DNA of 15,907 nucleotides from Pseudomonadota bacterium (GTDB lineage Bacteria > Pseudomonadota > Gammaproteobacteria > Xanthomonadales > Rhodanobacteraceae), in assembly GCA_018241165.1 (NCBI GenBank), contig JAFEEK010000018.1, positions 1-15,907 of the forward strand, read 5' to 3'. The position numbers and the translations under genes are program-made. Under the pieces are notes generated by a model. It made no database searches and was not told the DNA's origin. It saw only the letters and a list, made by a program, of their open reading frames with translations. The first letter of the stretch is position 1, and every line of letters starts with the position of its first letter. Of this stretch, positions 1 to 7,158 are shown piece after piece.

Positions 1-69
1 GAGATTGCGGCAATCGCCAGCTATGTCGAAGGCCTGCACGCGGTGGATTCGTCCACGGCGGCGAAGTGA
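1..69 (+). CDS. C-terminal end of a c-type cytochrome (partial)
   Basis: The first frame is open from the window edge and encodes 22 residues before TGA at 67-69, including EIAAIASYVEGL. An 'IA.Y..GL' helix close to the C-terminus is typical of small class I cytochromes c (c4/c5 type), which are periplasmic electron carriers. No heme motif is visible because the gene starts outside the window. In Xanthomonadales, from memory, a cytochrome c4-like gene often precedes the tandem dsbA genes, and that context is the main support. The next gene starts 15 nt downstream, so the two are probably cotranscribed. With so few residues the family call is tentative. Confidence 0.55.
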   Translation, partial: EIAAIASYVEGLHAVDSSTAAK

Positions 70-83
70 CGAGGATCGCAGAC

Positions 84-761
84 ATGAAACGTTTTTTCGC
101 CGTTGCCGCACTCGCCGTTTTTTCCGTTGCCGCCATTGCGCAAGATGCCGCCACCCAATGGCAGGCCGGCAAGAATTACTTCGTGATCGATCCGCCGCTG
201 CCGACCCAGACCGGCGACAAGATCGAAGTGACGGAAGTGTTTTCCTACGGTTGTCCGGCCTGCAATTTTGCGCATACGTATGTCGATACATTGCGCAAGC
301 ACCTGCCGGCGAATGCGCAGATGGACTTCGTGCCTGCCTCGTTCAACAAGGCCGAGGACTGGGAAGTGTTCCAGCGCGCCTATCTCACGGCCAAGGCGCT
401 GGGCATCGCCGAAAAGGCCCACGACGCGATGTTCGACGCGGTCTGGAAAACCGGTGAACTTGCCATCTACGACGCCAGCAACCGCATCAAGAGTCCGCTG
501 CCGACGATCGAAGACGTGGCCAAGTTCTACGCCAAATACGGCGTCAAGGCGGATCAGTTCGTCGCTACCGCCAATTCGTTCACGATCAACACGCGCATGA
601 AGCAGGCCGATGCCTTCGTCAAGGCCGCTGGCGTGGACCAGACGCCGACGATCGTCGTCAACGGCAAGTATCGCCTGACCACGGTTTCCGCAGGCGGCAG
701 CTGGGACAAGGCCGAGCAACTGGTCCTGTTCCTGGTGAACAAGGAATCATCTGCCAAGTGA
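84..761 (+). CDS. dsbA: Periplasmic thiol:disulfide oxidoreductase DsbA, secreted form
   Basis: This 225-residue protein should oxidise cysteine pairs in newly exported proteins and be re-oxidised by DsbB (not in the window). A Sec signal peptide covers residues 1-19 with likely cleavage after AIA. The thioredoxin-fold active site is C57-P-A-C60 after FSYG, and the cis-proline loop is in QTPTIVVNGKYR near the C-terminus; between them lies the helical insertion of DsbA proteins. ATG at 84 is chosen over an in-frame GTG at 66 because GAGG at 71-74 is well spaced and the signal peptide begins exactly here. The gene follows the cytochrome gene by 15 nt and precedes a second dsbA. The dipeptide between the cysteines is PA, where E. 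coli DsbA has PH; this should alter redox potential, though by how much cannot be read from sequence. Confidence 0.93.
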   Translation: MKRFFAVAALAVFSVAAIAQDAATQWQAGKNYFVIDPPLPTQTGDKIEVTEVFSYGCPACNFAHTYVDTLRKHLPANAQMDFVPASFNKAEDWEVFQRAYLTAKALGIAEKAHDAMFDAVWKTGELAIYDASNRIKSPLPTIEDVAKFYAKYGVKADQFVATANSFTINTRMKQADAFVKAAGVDQTPTIVVNGKYRLTTVSAGGSWDKAEQLVLFLVNKESSAK

Positions 762-815
762 CGGAACTTGCCTGACCGGCAGTAGTCCGAAGACCGGTCT
801 TCATCGGAGAACACG

Positions 816-1502
816 ATGTTCAAGCATGCCCTGATTTTGTTCGCGGGACTGGTTTTTCTCGGCGGTTGCCAGGCACAAGGCAGCGCGGAGGCCGCCAAGG
901 CGCCGGCCAAACCCGCGCTCGTCGCCGGCCAGGACTACCTGCCGATCGAACCGGCCAAGCCGACGTCGGGCGACCAGGTCGTTGTCACCGAAGTGTTCTC
1001 GTACGCCTGCCCGCATTGCGCGGAATTCCAGCCTTACGCGAACGAACTCAAGAGCAAGCTGCCAAAGGGCGTCAAGTTCGATTTGCTGCCGGCGGTTTTC
1101 AACGCGATGTGGGAGCCGTATGCGCGCGCGTTCTACACCGCGCAATCGATGGGACTGGTCGACAAGACCCATCAGGCGCTGTTCGACGCGATCCACCGCG
1201 ACCACCAGCCGCTGCGCTCGATCCAGGATCTGGCCAATCTGTTCTACGCGAACTATGGCGCCAATCCCGGCGAATTCCTTTCCACCGCGACCTCATTCGT
1301 GATCGAAGGCGAAATGGCCGCCGGCAACCAGAAGGTACGCGACTGGCAGGTCGATGCCACGCCCACGTTGATCGTCGATGGCAAGTATCGCGTCACCGCG
1401 AATCCCGACCGCGGCATCGGTTTCCAGCAGATGGTGCAGATCGCGCTGCAACTGGCCGATCAGGAACTGGCAGCACGGCAAACGGCCAAGTCGCACAAGT
1501 AA
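816..1502 (+). CDS. DsbA-family thiol:disulfide oxidoreductase, lipoprotein form
   Basis: A 228-residue paralogue of the preceding protein. Residues 1-17 form a lipoprotein signal with lipobox L15-G-G-C18. Residue +2 after the cysteine is Gln, so by the E. coli Lol rule it would go to the outer membrane. An Ala/Lys/Pro-rich linker (about 22-36) leads to a DsbA domain with active site C65-P-H-C68 and cis-proline loop ATPTLIVDGKYR. GGAGA at 806-810 is a good ribosome binding site for ATG 816. The two proteins share the frame 'Y..I.P..P...GD...VTEVFSY.CP.C', showing tandem duplication followed by divergence in anchoring and active site. The role is inferred to be oxidation of cell-wall or membrane-proximal substrates. 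Lipid-anchored DsbA paralogues are known in other bacteria, such as Neisseria. Confidence 0.92.
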   Translation: MFKHALILFAGLVFLGGCQAQGSAEAAKAPAKPALVAGQDYLPIEPAKPTSGDQVVVTEVFSYACPHCAEFQPYANELKSKLPKGVKFDLLPAVFNAMWEPYARAFYTAQSMGLVDKTHQALFDAIHRDHQPLRSIQDLANLFYANYGANPGEFLSTATSFVIEGEMAAGNQKVRDWQVDATPTLIVDGKYRVTANPDRGIGFQQMVQIALQLADQELAARQTAKSHK

Positions 1503-1548
1503 GACCGCCGCGTGACCAAAGCCGCTTGCGGCGAAGCCGCGGGCGGCA

Positions 1549-1554
1549 TAGCCT
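1549..1554 (+). promoter_or_regulatory. Possible -10 hexamer for a leaderless EEP-family mRNA
   Basis: TAGCCT lies exactly 6 nt before ATG 1561. A transcript starting about 7 nt after the hexamer would begin at the start codon. No Shine-Dalgarno sequence precedes the ATG. The hexamer is a weak match to TATAAT and no -35 is convincing. The call rests mainly on the same spacing recurring before two other genes in the window. Confidence 0.25.
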
Positions 1555-1560
1555 GCATTG

Positions 1561-2346
1561 ATGAAAGCCGCCACCGCCCACAATGAGCAACCCGTGGCGC
1601 AGCATCTGAACCTGCTCAGTTGCAACATCCTTGCCGGTGGCAGCATGGCGCGCTACCGCGATTACGTGACCCAGAGCTGGAAGCATGTTCTGCCGGCGCG
1701 CTCCAAGCGCGGCAATCTCGACCGCTTTGCCGGATTGCTCGCCGATTTCGATGTCGTCGGATTGCAGGAAGCCGACGCCGGTTCCTTGCGCTCGGGTTTC
1801 GTCAACCAGACCCAATACCTTGCCGAAGCGGCGCATTTCCCGTACTGGAGCCACCAGCCCAACCGCAATGTGGCGCGCTTTGCGGCATCCGCGAACGGAC
1901 TGCTCACGCGCATCGCGCCGGACGAGGTGCGCGACTATCCCTTGCCCGGCCGCATACCCGGACGTGGCGCACTCTGGGCGCGTTTCGGCACCGATGACGC
2001 GGCGCTGGTCGTCGTGATCGCCCACCTGTCGCTCGGCCCGGGGGCGCGCCACCGGCAATTCGATTTCCTTGCCGGGCTGATTGGCGATCAAAAGAACGTG
2101 GTCTTGATGGGGGATCTGAATTGCCCCGTGCATAGCCGCGAGCTGACGCCGCTGTTCGATCGCACTGCACTGGCGCCGCCACGGCAGACCGCACCGGCGA
2201 CGTTTCCAAGCTGGCGGCCGCGCCGTGCGATCGACCATATCCTGACCTCGTCGAACATCGAGATCGAACGCCTGTGGACACTGCCGCATCCGGTATCCGA
2301 TCACCTGCCGCTGGCGGCGAGGATCAAGTTGCCCAATGCACGTTGA
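1561..2346 (+). CDS. Endonuclease/exonuclease/phosphatase (EEP) family hydrolase
   Basis: 261 residues with all hallmark motifs of the metal-dependent DNase I/ExoIII-like phosphoesterase fold in order: LLSCNILAGG (Asn22), VVGLQEAD (metal ligand Glu70), a catalytic-type His155 in IAHLSLG, GDLN 184-187, IDHI 224-227 and SDHLP 246-250. There is no signal peptide, so it is probably cytoplasmic. The substrate may be nucleic acid, phosphoinositide-like lipid or another phosphodiester and cannot be told from these motifs. The ATG at 1561 has no clear ribosome binding site; an in-frame GTG at 1594 (residue 12) just before the conserved strand is an alternative start. It follows the lipoprotein DsbA gene by 58 nt and probably belongs to the same transcription unit, although nothing links it functionally to disulfide chemistry. 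Confidence 0.85.
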   Translation: MKAATAHNEQPVAQHLNLLSCNILAGGSMARYRDYVTQSWKHVLPARSKRGNLDRFAGLLADFDVVGLQEADAGSLRSGFVNQTQYLAEAAHFPYWSHQPNRNVARFAASANGLLTRIAPDEVRDYPLPGRIPGRGALWARFGTDDAALVVVIAHLSLGPGARHRQFDFLAGLIGDQKNVVLMGDLNCPVHSRELTPLFDRTALAPPRQTAPATFPSWRPRRAIDHILTSSNIEIERLWTLPHPVSDHLPLAARIKLPNAR

Positions 2347-2371
2347 CATTCCACGATGTTTAATGTACTAT
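2343..2371 (+). promoter_or_regulatory. Sigma-70-like promoter P1 upstream of rpoH
   Basis: A perfect -35 TTGACA (2343-2348) is followed after 17 bp by TACTAT (2366-2371), 4 of 6 matches to TATAAT. The -35 overlaps the TGA stop of the upstream hydrolase gene. Start of transcription would be near 2378, only about 8 nt before the GCAA-loop hairpin at 2386. That is too close for the hairpin to end this transcript efficiently, so the hairpin would instead form its 5' end. Confidence 0.5.
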
Positions 2372-2385
2372 CTGGTGCATTAATC

Positions 2386-2404
2386 ACGGCCGCAAGGCCG
2401 TTTT
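2386..2404 (+). terminator. Short GC hairpin with GCAA tetraloop and T tract
   Basis: ACGGCC (2386-2391) pairs with GGCCGT (2396-2401) across a GCAA loop and runs into TTT. It is best read as the intrinsic terminator of the dsbA/EEP transcription unit. It has the same design as the stronger terminator after rpoH (GCAA loop, GGCC-rich stem). The T tract is short (TTTT then G), so termination may be partial and some readthrough into rpoH is likely. Confidence 0.6.
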
Positions 2405-2432
2405 GAACTTCAGGGCTTGTTTAGCACTCAAA
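2403..2432 (+). promoter_or_regulatory. Candidate sigma-E (RpoE)-type promoter of rpoH
   Basis: TTGAACTT (2403-2410) contains the GAACTT -35 element recognised by RpoE-type sigma factors. TCAAA (2428-2432) after a 17-bp spacer resembles the TCTRA -10 element. A sigma-E-dependent rpoH promoter is well known in E. coli, so the position makes biological sense. The -10 overlaps the end of the left CIRCE arm, so HrcA binding would be expected to block it. The spacer is at the long end and the -10 has one mismatch, hence moderate confidence. Confidence 0.45.
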
Positions 2433-2447
2433 CCGAGCGAGTGCTAA
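2421..2447 (+). promoter_or_regulatory. CIRCE operator (HrcA binding site) in front of rpoH
   Basis: TTAGCACTC (2421-2429), a 9-bp spacer, then GAGTGCTAA (2439-2447): a perfect match to the CIRCE consensus TTAGCACTC-N9-GAGTGCTAA in both arms and spacer length. CIRCE is the operator of the heat shock repressor HrcA, usually in front of groESL or hrcA-grpE-dnaK. Here it ends 25 bp before the rpoH start codon, so the target is almost certainly rpoH. Its right arm overlaps an extended -10 element and its left arm overlaps a candidate sigma-E -10, so repressor and RNA polymerase should exclude each other. hrcA itself is not in the window. Confidence 0.95.
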
Positions 2448-2450
2448 AAT
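2421..2450 (+). promoter_or_regulatory. Extended -10 promoter P2 embedded in the CIRCE
   Basis: TGC followed by TAAAAT (2442-2450) forms an extended -10 element, with the hexamer matching TATAAT at 5 of 6 positions. TTAGCA (2421-2426) at an 18-bp spacing is a 4 of 6 match for the -35. Both lie inside or against the CIRCE arms. Predicted transcription start is near 2457, giving a leader of only about 16 nt that contains the GGGAGG ribosome binding site. Confidence 0.5.
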
Positions 2451-2472
2451 TGCGTTCATACGGGAGGTTTCA

Positions 2473-3336
<864 letters not shown>

Positions 3337-3361
3337 GACGCAACACCAACGCAATGAATCC

Positions 3362-3387
3362 AACGGCCCGGGCAACCGGGCCGTTTT
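3362..3387 (+). terminator. Intrinsic terminator of rpoH
   Basis: A 10-bp perfect stem (3362-3371 with 3376-3385), mostly GGCCCGG/CCGGGCC, closes on a GCAA tetraloop and runs into TTTTC. It lies 26 bp after the rpoH stop. On the opposite strand the hairpin is followed by GG rather than a T run, so it would terminate the convergent ndh transcript less well. Confidence 0.9.
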
Positions 3388-3406
3388 CATTTGCGCGCGT
3401 GCGATC

Positions 3407-4693
3407 TCAGCCCGCTTCGGACGGCCCCCGCGCTTCGGCCCGTGGCGCGCGACCGAAGATGATGCGCGCGGCGCGCTGATAGCTCCAGTACGCCACGGCC
3501 CAATTGAGCAGTACCGCGAGCCGGTTGCGAAAGCCGATCAGGAAAAAGATGTGCGCGGTGAGCCAGAACCACCACGCGAACAGACCGGACAATGCAAAAC
3601 CGTGTACGTCCACCACGGCGGCCATGCGTCCGATCGTGGCAAGGTTGCCGTAGTCGCGATAGCGAAAGGCGGGTGGTGCACGCCCGGCGAGCCGATCGCG
3701 GATGGTTCGCGCCACGTGCGTGCCCATCTGCTTGGCGGCCGGTGCCACTCCGGGCACCGGCTTGCCATCGGCCTGCGTCACCGCCGCGAGGTCGCCTGCC
3801 ACAAGAATATCCGGATGCCCCGGTACTGACAGGTCGGGCGCGACGCGGACGCGCCCGGCGCGATCGAGTTCGACGCCGAGCGAGCGCGCCAGTGGCGACG
3901 CGGCGACGCCCGCGGCCCAGACCACGGTGCGCGCTGGCACGAACGTGCCGTTGGATCGATAACCTTGCGCATCGATCGCCTCGACCGGCGCGCCGGCAAC
4001 CACCTCGACGCCGAGTCGTTCGAGTTGCCGGTGCGCCTTGCGCGACAGCGATTCAGGAAAGGCTGACAGGATGCGCGGACCGGCTTCGAGCAGGCGCACG
4101 CGTGCGGTGGCCGGGTCGATGTTGCGAAACTCGCGCTTGAGGGTGTGTCGCGCGATCTCGGCCAGTGTGCCAGCAAGCTCGACGCCGGTCGGGCCGCCGC
4201 CAACGATGGCAAAACTCAGCCATGCCTGCTGCGCCGCCGGGTCGGATTGCGCCTCGGCGTGCTCGAAGGCGAGCAACAGCCGACGGCGCAGCAACAGCGC
4301 GTCTTCGAGGGTCTTGAGTCCGGGCGCGAACGGCGCCCAGTCGTCGTGGCCGAAGTACGCGTGGGTTGCCCCGCTGGCAAGCAGCAGCGTGTCGTAGGCC
4401 ACATCGCAGCCATCGTCCAGGACGACGCGGCGCGCCTCGGGCTCGATGTGCTGCACATGGGCCAGACGTACCTCGACGTTGTCCTGCCTGCGCAGGATGT
4501 GGCGCAGCGGTGCCGCGATATCCGGCGCGGACAAGCCAGCCGTCGCAACCTGGTAGAGCAGCGGCTGGAACAGGTGATGATTGGCGCGATCGATCAGCAG
4601 GATCGAAACCGGCGCATTGCGCAAGGCGCGCGTGGCCCACAGCCCGGCGAATCCGCCACCGACGATCACGATGCGATGAGGCGTCGTTGCCAT
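3407..4693 (-). CDS. ndh: Type II NADH:quinone oxidoreductase (NDH-2)
   Basis: A 428-residue single-subunit flavoprotein that passes electrons from NADH to quinone at the inner membrane face without pumping protons; E. coli Ndh has 434 residues. The FAD-binding Rossmann motif is VGGGFAG at 11-17. The family motif HHLFQPLLYQVATAGL is at 39-54, the NADH-binding GGGPTG at 165-170, the second FAD contact ILVAGDLA at 296-303 and a quinone-site-like APAAKQMG at 317-324. An aromatic, amphipathic C-terminal part (about 368-405) fits membrane attachment. ATG at 4691-4693 is preceded by AGGA (complement of 4699-4702). It lies 45 bp downstream of priA on the same strand, so readthrough from priA is possible. 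It converges on rpoH. Confidence 0.93.
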   Translation of the reverse strand: MATTPHRIVIVGGGFAGLWATRALRNAPVSILLIDRANHHLFQPLLYQVATAGLSAPDIAAPLRHILRRQDNVEVRLAHVQHIEPEARRVVLDDGCDVAYDTLLLASGATHAYFGHDDWAPFAPGLKTLEDALLLRRRLLLAFEHAEAQSDPAAQQAWLSFAIVGGGPTGVELAGTLAEIARHTLKREFRNIDPATARVRLLEAGPRILSAFPESLSRKAHRQLERLGVEVVAGAPVEAIDAQGYRSNGTFVPARTVVWAAGVAASPLARSLGVELDRAGRVRVAPDLSVPGHPDILVAGDLAAVTQADGKPVPGVAPAAKQMGTHVARTIRDRLAGRAPPAFRYRDYGNLATIGRMAAVVDVHGFALSGLFAWWFWLTAHIFFLIGFRNRLAVLLNWAVAYWSYQRAARIIFGRAPRAEARGPSEAG

Positions 4694-4738
4694 GTCTGTC
4701 CTGCATAGAGTTGCGCAACGCTTTGCAGTATCGCACGG

Positions 4739-6928
4739 TCAATACAAGTCGACCGGATCCACATCGATAGCCCAGCGCACGCGTTTCGCCTCGCGCAGCA
4801 CGCGCACGCGCGCGAGCCAATCGGGCAGAAAGACCTGCAATGCGCGCCGTTCGGTCGCGCTGAACAGCAACTGGCCACGATGAAAGCCGGCGCGGCGCGG
4901 CATCGGCGCGGGCATCGGGCCAAGCAGGTTCACGCCGTTTGGCGACGCGGCGGACTGTGCGGCGGCGGCGAGAAATTCCTCGACCGCGGTCTGGGACTTT
5001 GCCTCGGCGCGCAGCAGGGCGAGATGGGCGAACGGGGGCAGTTCGGCGGCGCGGCGTTCTTCGAGCAACTCGATGGCGACTTTGGCGTAGCCATCGCGCA
5101 GCAAATCGCGCAGCAGGGGATGCTCGGGATGGTGGGTCTGCAACCAGACTTCACCAGGTTTGTGCGCCCGCCCGGCGCGGCCGGCGACCTGCACGATGAG
5201 CTGGCACAGGTATTCGCTGGCGCGAAAATCCGCGCTGAACAAGCCGCTATCTACGCCGATCATGCCGACAAATGTCAGGTTCGGAAGATCATGGCCCTTG
5301 GCCAGCATCTGCGTGCCGACCAGGATTCCGGACTGGTCGGGCGTGAGCTTGCCGAGCAGGTCGGCGAGCGCGTCGCGACGTCGCGTGGTCTCGCGGTCGA
5401 TGCGCACGACCGGTACACCGGGGAACAATGTGGTCAGCGCCTGTTCCATGCGTTCGGTGCCGACGCCTTTCGGTATCAGTTCGGAGTTACTGCATTGCGG
5501 GCAGCGCGGCGGCAGGCGCTGCTGCGCACCGCAGTGATGGCAGCGCAGCATCGCATCCGCCCGGTGCCAGGTCATCGGCTTGTCGCAGCGCGCGCAGTCC
5601 GCGTGCCAGCCGCAGGATCGGCAGATCAGCGCAGGCGCGTAGCCGCGACGATTGCGAAACAGCAGCGCCTGCTCGCCACGCGCAAGGCAAGCGCGCACGC
5701 CGGCGATGAGTTCGGGCGCAAGGCCGTCCTGCAACGGCTTGCCGCGCAGGTCGATGATGCGAAATTGCGGAAGGCGCGCGCCGCCGGGCCGAGCGCTCAA
5801 ATGCAGTTTGCGATAGCGTCCGGCAATCGCATTGGCGAGCGTCTCCAGCGCCGGGGTCGCCGAGCCGAGCACGACCGGGACATTCAGCGCCTTGCCGCGC
5901 ACGAGCGCGAGATCGCGCGCGTGATAGCGCAATCCGTCCTGCTGCTTGTAGGACGTGTCGTGTTCCTCGTCGACGACGATCAGGCCCGCGCGCGGCAGCG
6001 GCACGAAGATCGCCGAGCGCGTGCCGAGGATCACGCACGGCTCGCCACGCGCGGCAGCGAGCCAGGTACGCGTGCGTTCGCCGTCGGCGAGGCCGGAATG
6101 CAGCGCATGCACCGGCGCGGGCAGGCGCTCGCGGAAGCGTCGCAGCAATTGCGGGGTCAAACCGATTTCCGGCACCAGCGCGAGTACCTGTTCGCCGCGC
6201 GCCAGGGCCTGTTCGGCGAGCGCGAGATAAACCTCGGTCTTGCCGCTGCCGGTGATGCCCTCGAGCAGGAACGGCGCGAACTTGCCGGATTCGGCGGCGA
6301 TAGTGGCGACTGCCGCCATCTGTTCGGTGGTCGGCGGAGGTGGCGTGATCCGCGCATGCGCAACAGGCGTCACTTTGAGATGGATCGTTTCCACGAGGCC
6401 GCGCCGGCGCAGGTTGGCTGCGGCGCGGCGCCAGTCCGGCCATTGCGTATCGAGCGTTGCAAACAGCGCCGGACCATTGCGCAGGATTTCGAGCAGGCGT
6501 GCGCTGGCGCTGCCGGATTTCGCCGTCGCATCGCTGGCGTTCGCTGACAAGGCCAATGCAAGGTCGCCAGCTACGGGCAATGCGCGCGACGAACGCAAGC
6601 CGGCCGGCAGGGCAGTGTCGATCGCTTCGCCAAGCGGATGCTGGTAGTAGCGCGCGGTCCACTCCAGCGTGTCGAGCAATTCCGTGGTGAGCAGCGGCTG
6701 CGGGTCGAGAATCGCGGCAATGGCCTTCAGGCGCGCACGTGGGATGTCGGATGTCGCCACGACCGCCACCACGACGCCCACGCGACGGCCACGACCGAAC
6801 GGAACACTCACGCGCATGCCGCGCGCGATTGCGTCCGGGCCGATTCCCGCCGGTGCCAGATAGTCGAAAAGCTGCGGCAACGGAACCGGAATCGCGACAC
6901 GCACCACGAAGTCACGCAACGGATTCAC
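4739..6928 (-). CDS. priA: Primosomal replication restart helicase PriA
   Basis: PriA binds abandoned forks and D-loops and reloads DnaB to restart replication. In the 729-residue form chosen here (E. coli has 732) the N-terminal 3'-DNA-end binding domain begins VAIPVPLPQLFDYLAP. Walker A GITGSGKT is at 224-231, DEEH at 320-323, and eight zinc-ligand cysteines lie at 436, 439, 445, 448, 463, 466, 476 and 479. Motif VI QVAGRAGR is at 580-587, and the C-terminus AIDVDPVDLY is typical. The frame extends upstream to a TTG at 6991, but those extra residues do not resemble PriA. GTG at 6926-6928 gives the usual length; no candidate start has a good ribosome binding site, so the exact start is uncertain. 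The control region upstream contains twin DnaA boxes. Confidence 0.95.
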   Translation of the reverse strand: MNPLRDFVVRVAIPVPLPQLFDYLAPAGIGPDAIARGMRVSVPFGRGRRVGVVVAVVATSDIPRARLKAIAAILDPQPLLTTELLDTLEWTARYYQHPLGEAIDTALPAGLRSSRALPVAGDLALALSANASDATAKSGSASARLLEILRNGPALFATLDTQWPDWRRAAANLRRRGLVETIHLKVTPVAHARITPPPPTTEQMAAVATIAAESGKFAPFLLEGITGSGKTEVYLALAEQALARGEQVLALVPEIGLTPQLLRRFRERLPAPVHALHSGLADGERTRTWLAAARGEPCVILGTRSAIFVPLPRAGLIVVDEEHDTSYKQQDGLRYHARDLALVRGKALNVPVVLGSATPALETLANAIAGRYRKLHLSARPGGARLPQFRIIDLRGKPLQDGLAPELIAGVRACLARGEQALLFRNRRGYAPALICRSCGWHADCARCDKPMTWHRADAMLRCHHCGAQQRLPPRCPQCSNSELIPKGVGTERMEQALTTLFPGVPVVRIDRETTRRRDALADLLGKLTPDQSGILVGTQMLAKGHDLPNLTFVGMIGVDSGLFSADFRASEYLCQLIVQVAGRAGRAHKPGEVWLQTHHPEHPLLRDLLRDGYAKVAIELLEERRAAELPPFAHLALLRAEAKSQTAVEEFLAAAAQSAASPNGVNLLGPMPAPMPRRAGFHRGQLLFSATERRALQVFLPDWLARVRVLREAKRVRWAIDVDPVDLY

Positions 6929-6983
6929 GCAGCTTGGCTCGCGTGGATCAGCGTAAAAATCATGGCTTGCGTGAAAATCGTAA

Positions 6984-7023
6984 GTTGGCAATCAACAACT
7001 AGTGACAACATGTTGGCAGTCAA
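6984..7023 (+). repeat. Direct repeat GTTGGCAnTCAA, two copies
   Basis: GTTGGCAATCAA at 6984-6995 and GTTGGCAGTCAA at 7012-7023 match at 11 of 12 positions and start 28 bp apart. The palindrome CAACATGTTG (7006-7015) overlaps the second copy. Tandem half-sites of this kind in a promoter region suggest a regulator binding site; I do not recognise the regulator. Confidence 0.5.
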
Positions 7024-7035
7024 AGGATTTTTTCC

Positions 7036-7058
7036 TTATCCACAACGGATGTGGATAA
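7036..7058. promoter_or_regulatory. Two perfect DnaA boxes, inverted
   Basis: TTATCCACA (7036-7044) and its exact inverse TGTGGATAA (7050-7058) are separated by 5 bp. Each matches the strongest DnaA box consensus at all nine positions. A T run (7028-7033) lies just upstream. The hairpin is not followed by a T tract on either strand, so an intrinsic terminator is unlikely. There is no dnaA, dnaN or rpmH nearby, so this is probably not the chromosomal origin; DnaA-dependent control of priA or of the rightward operon is an alternative. Confidence 0.7.
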
Positions 7059-7140
7059 GTCTGTGCATGGCAGGCGGGACAGCGTGCCGCCGGGCGCGTC
7101 GCCATGGGGTCTGGATTGTATTGGTGAATTTTTAACCAAC

Positions 7141-7158
7141 CTGAAATAGCCCTTTCAG
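7141..7158. repeat. Inverted repeat CTGAAA-N6-TTTCAG
   Basis: Perfect 6-bp arms (7141-7146 and 7153-7158) with a 6-bp spacer, just upstream of an AT-rich stretch with TATAAA at 7169-7174. The size and position fit a dimeric repressor or activator site for the rightward sigma cassette. No known consensus is recognised. Confidence 0.4.

Noticed and set aside
4880..6547. Long open frame of 555 codons on the plus strand
   Set aside because: It is antisense to priA, whose helicase motifs and zinc cysteines are intact. The translated product has no recognisable domain and is Arg/Ala/Gly/Gln-rich.
6929..6991. TTG at 6991 as the priA start
   Set aside because: It adds 21 residues not resembling PriA and has no ribosome binding site. 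GTG at 6926-6928 gives the usual protein length and N-terminus.
7036..7058. Reading the DnaA-box palindrome as an intrinsic terminator
   Set aside because: No T tract follows the hairpin on either strand; the T run lies on the upstream side. Both arms match the DnaA box exactly.
7036..7058. Chromosomal replication origin
   Set aside because: Only two DnaA boxes, no clear AT-rich unwinding region of origin size and none of the usual origin neighbours (dnaA, dnaN, rpmH) in the window.
7010..7135. 41-codon frame (ATG 7010 to TAA 7135) in the priA upstream region
   Set aside because: It runs through the DnaA boxes, has no ribosome binding site and a non-descript product. Regulatory DNA is the better reading, though a small peptide cannot be excluded.
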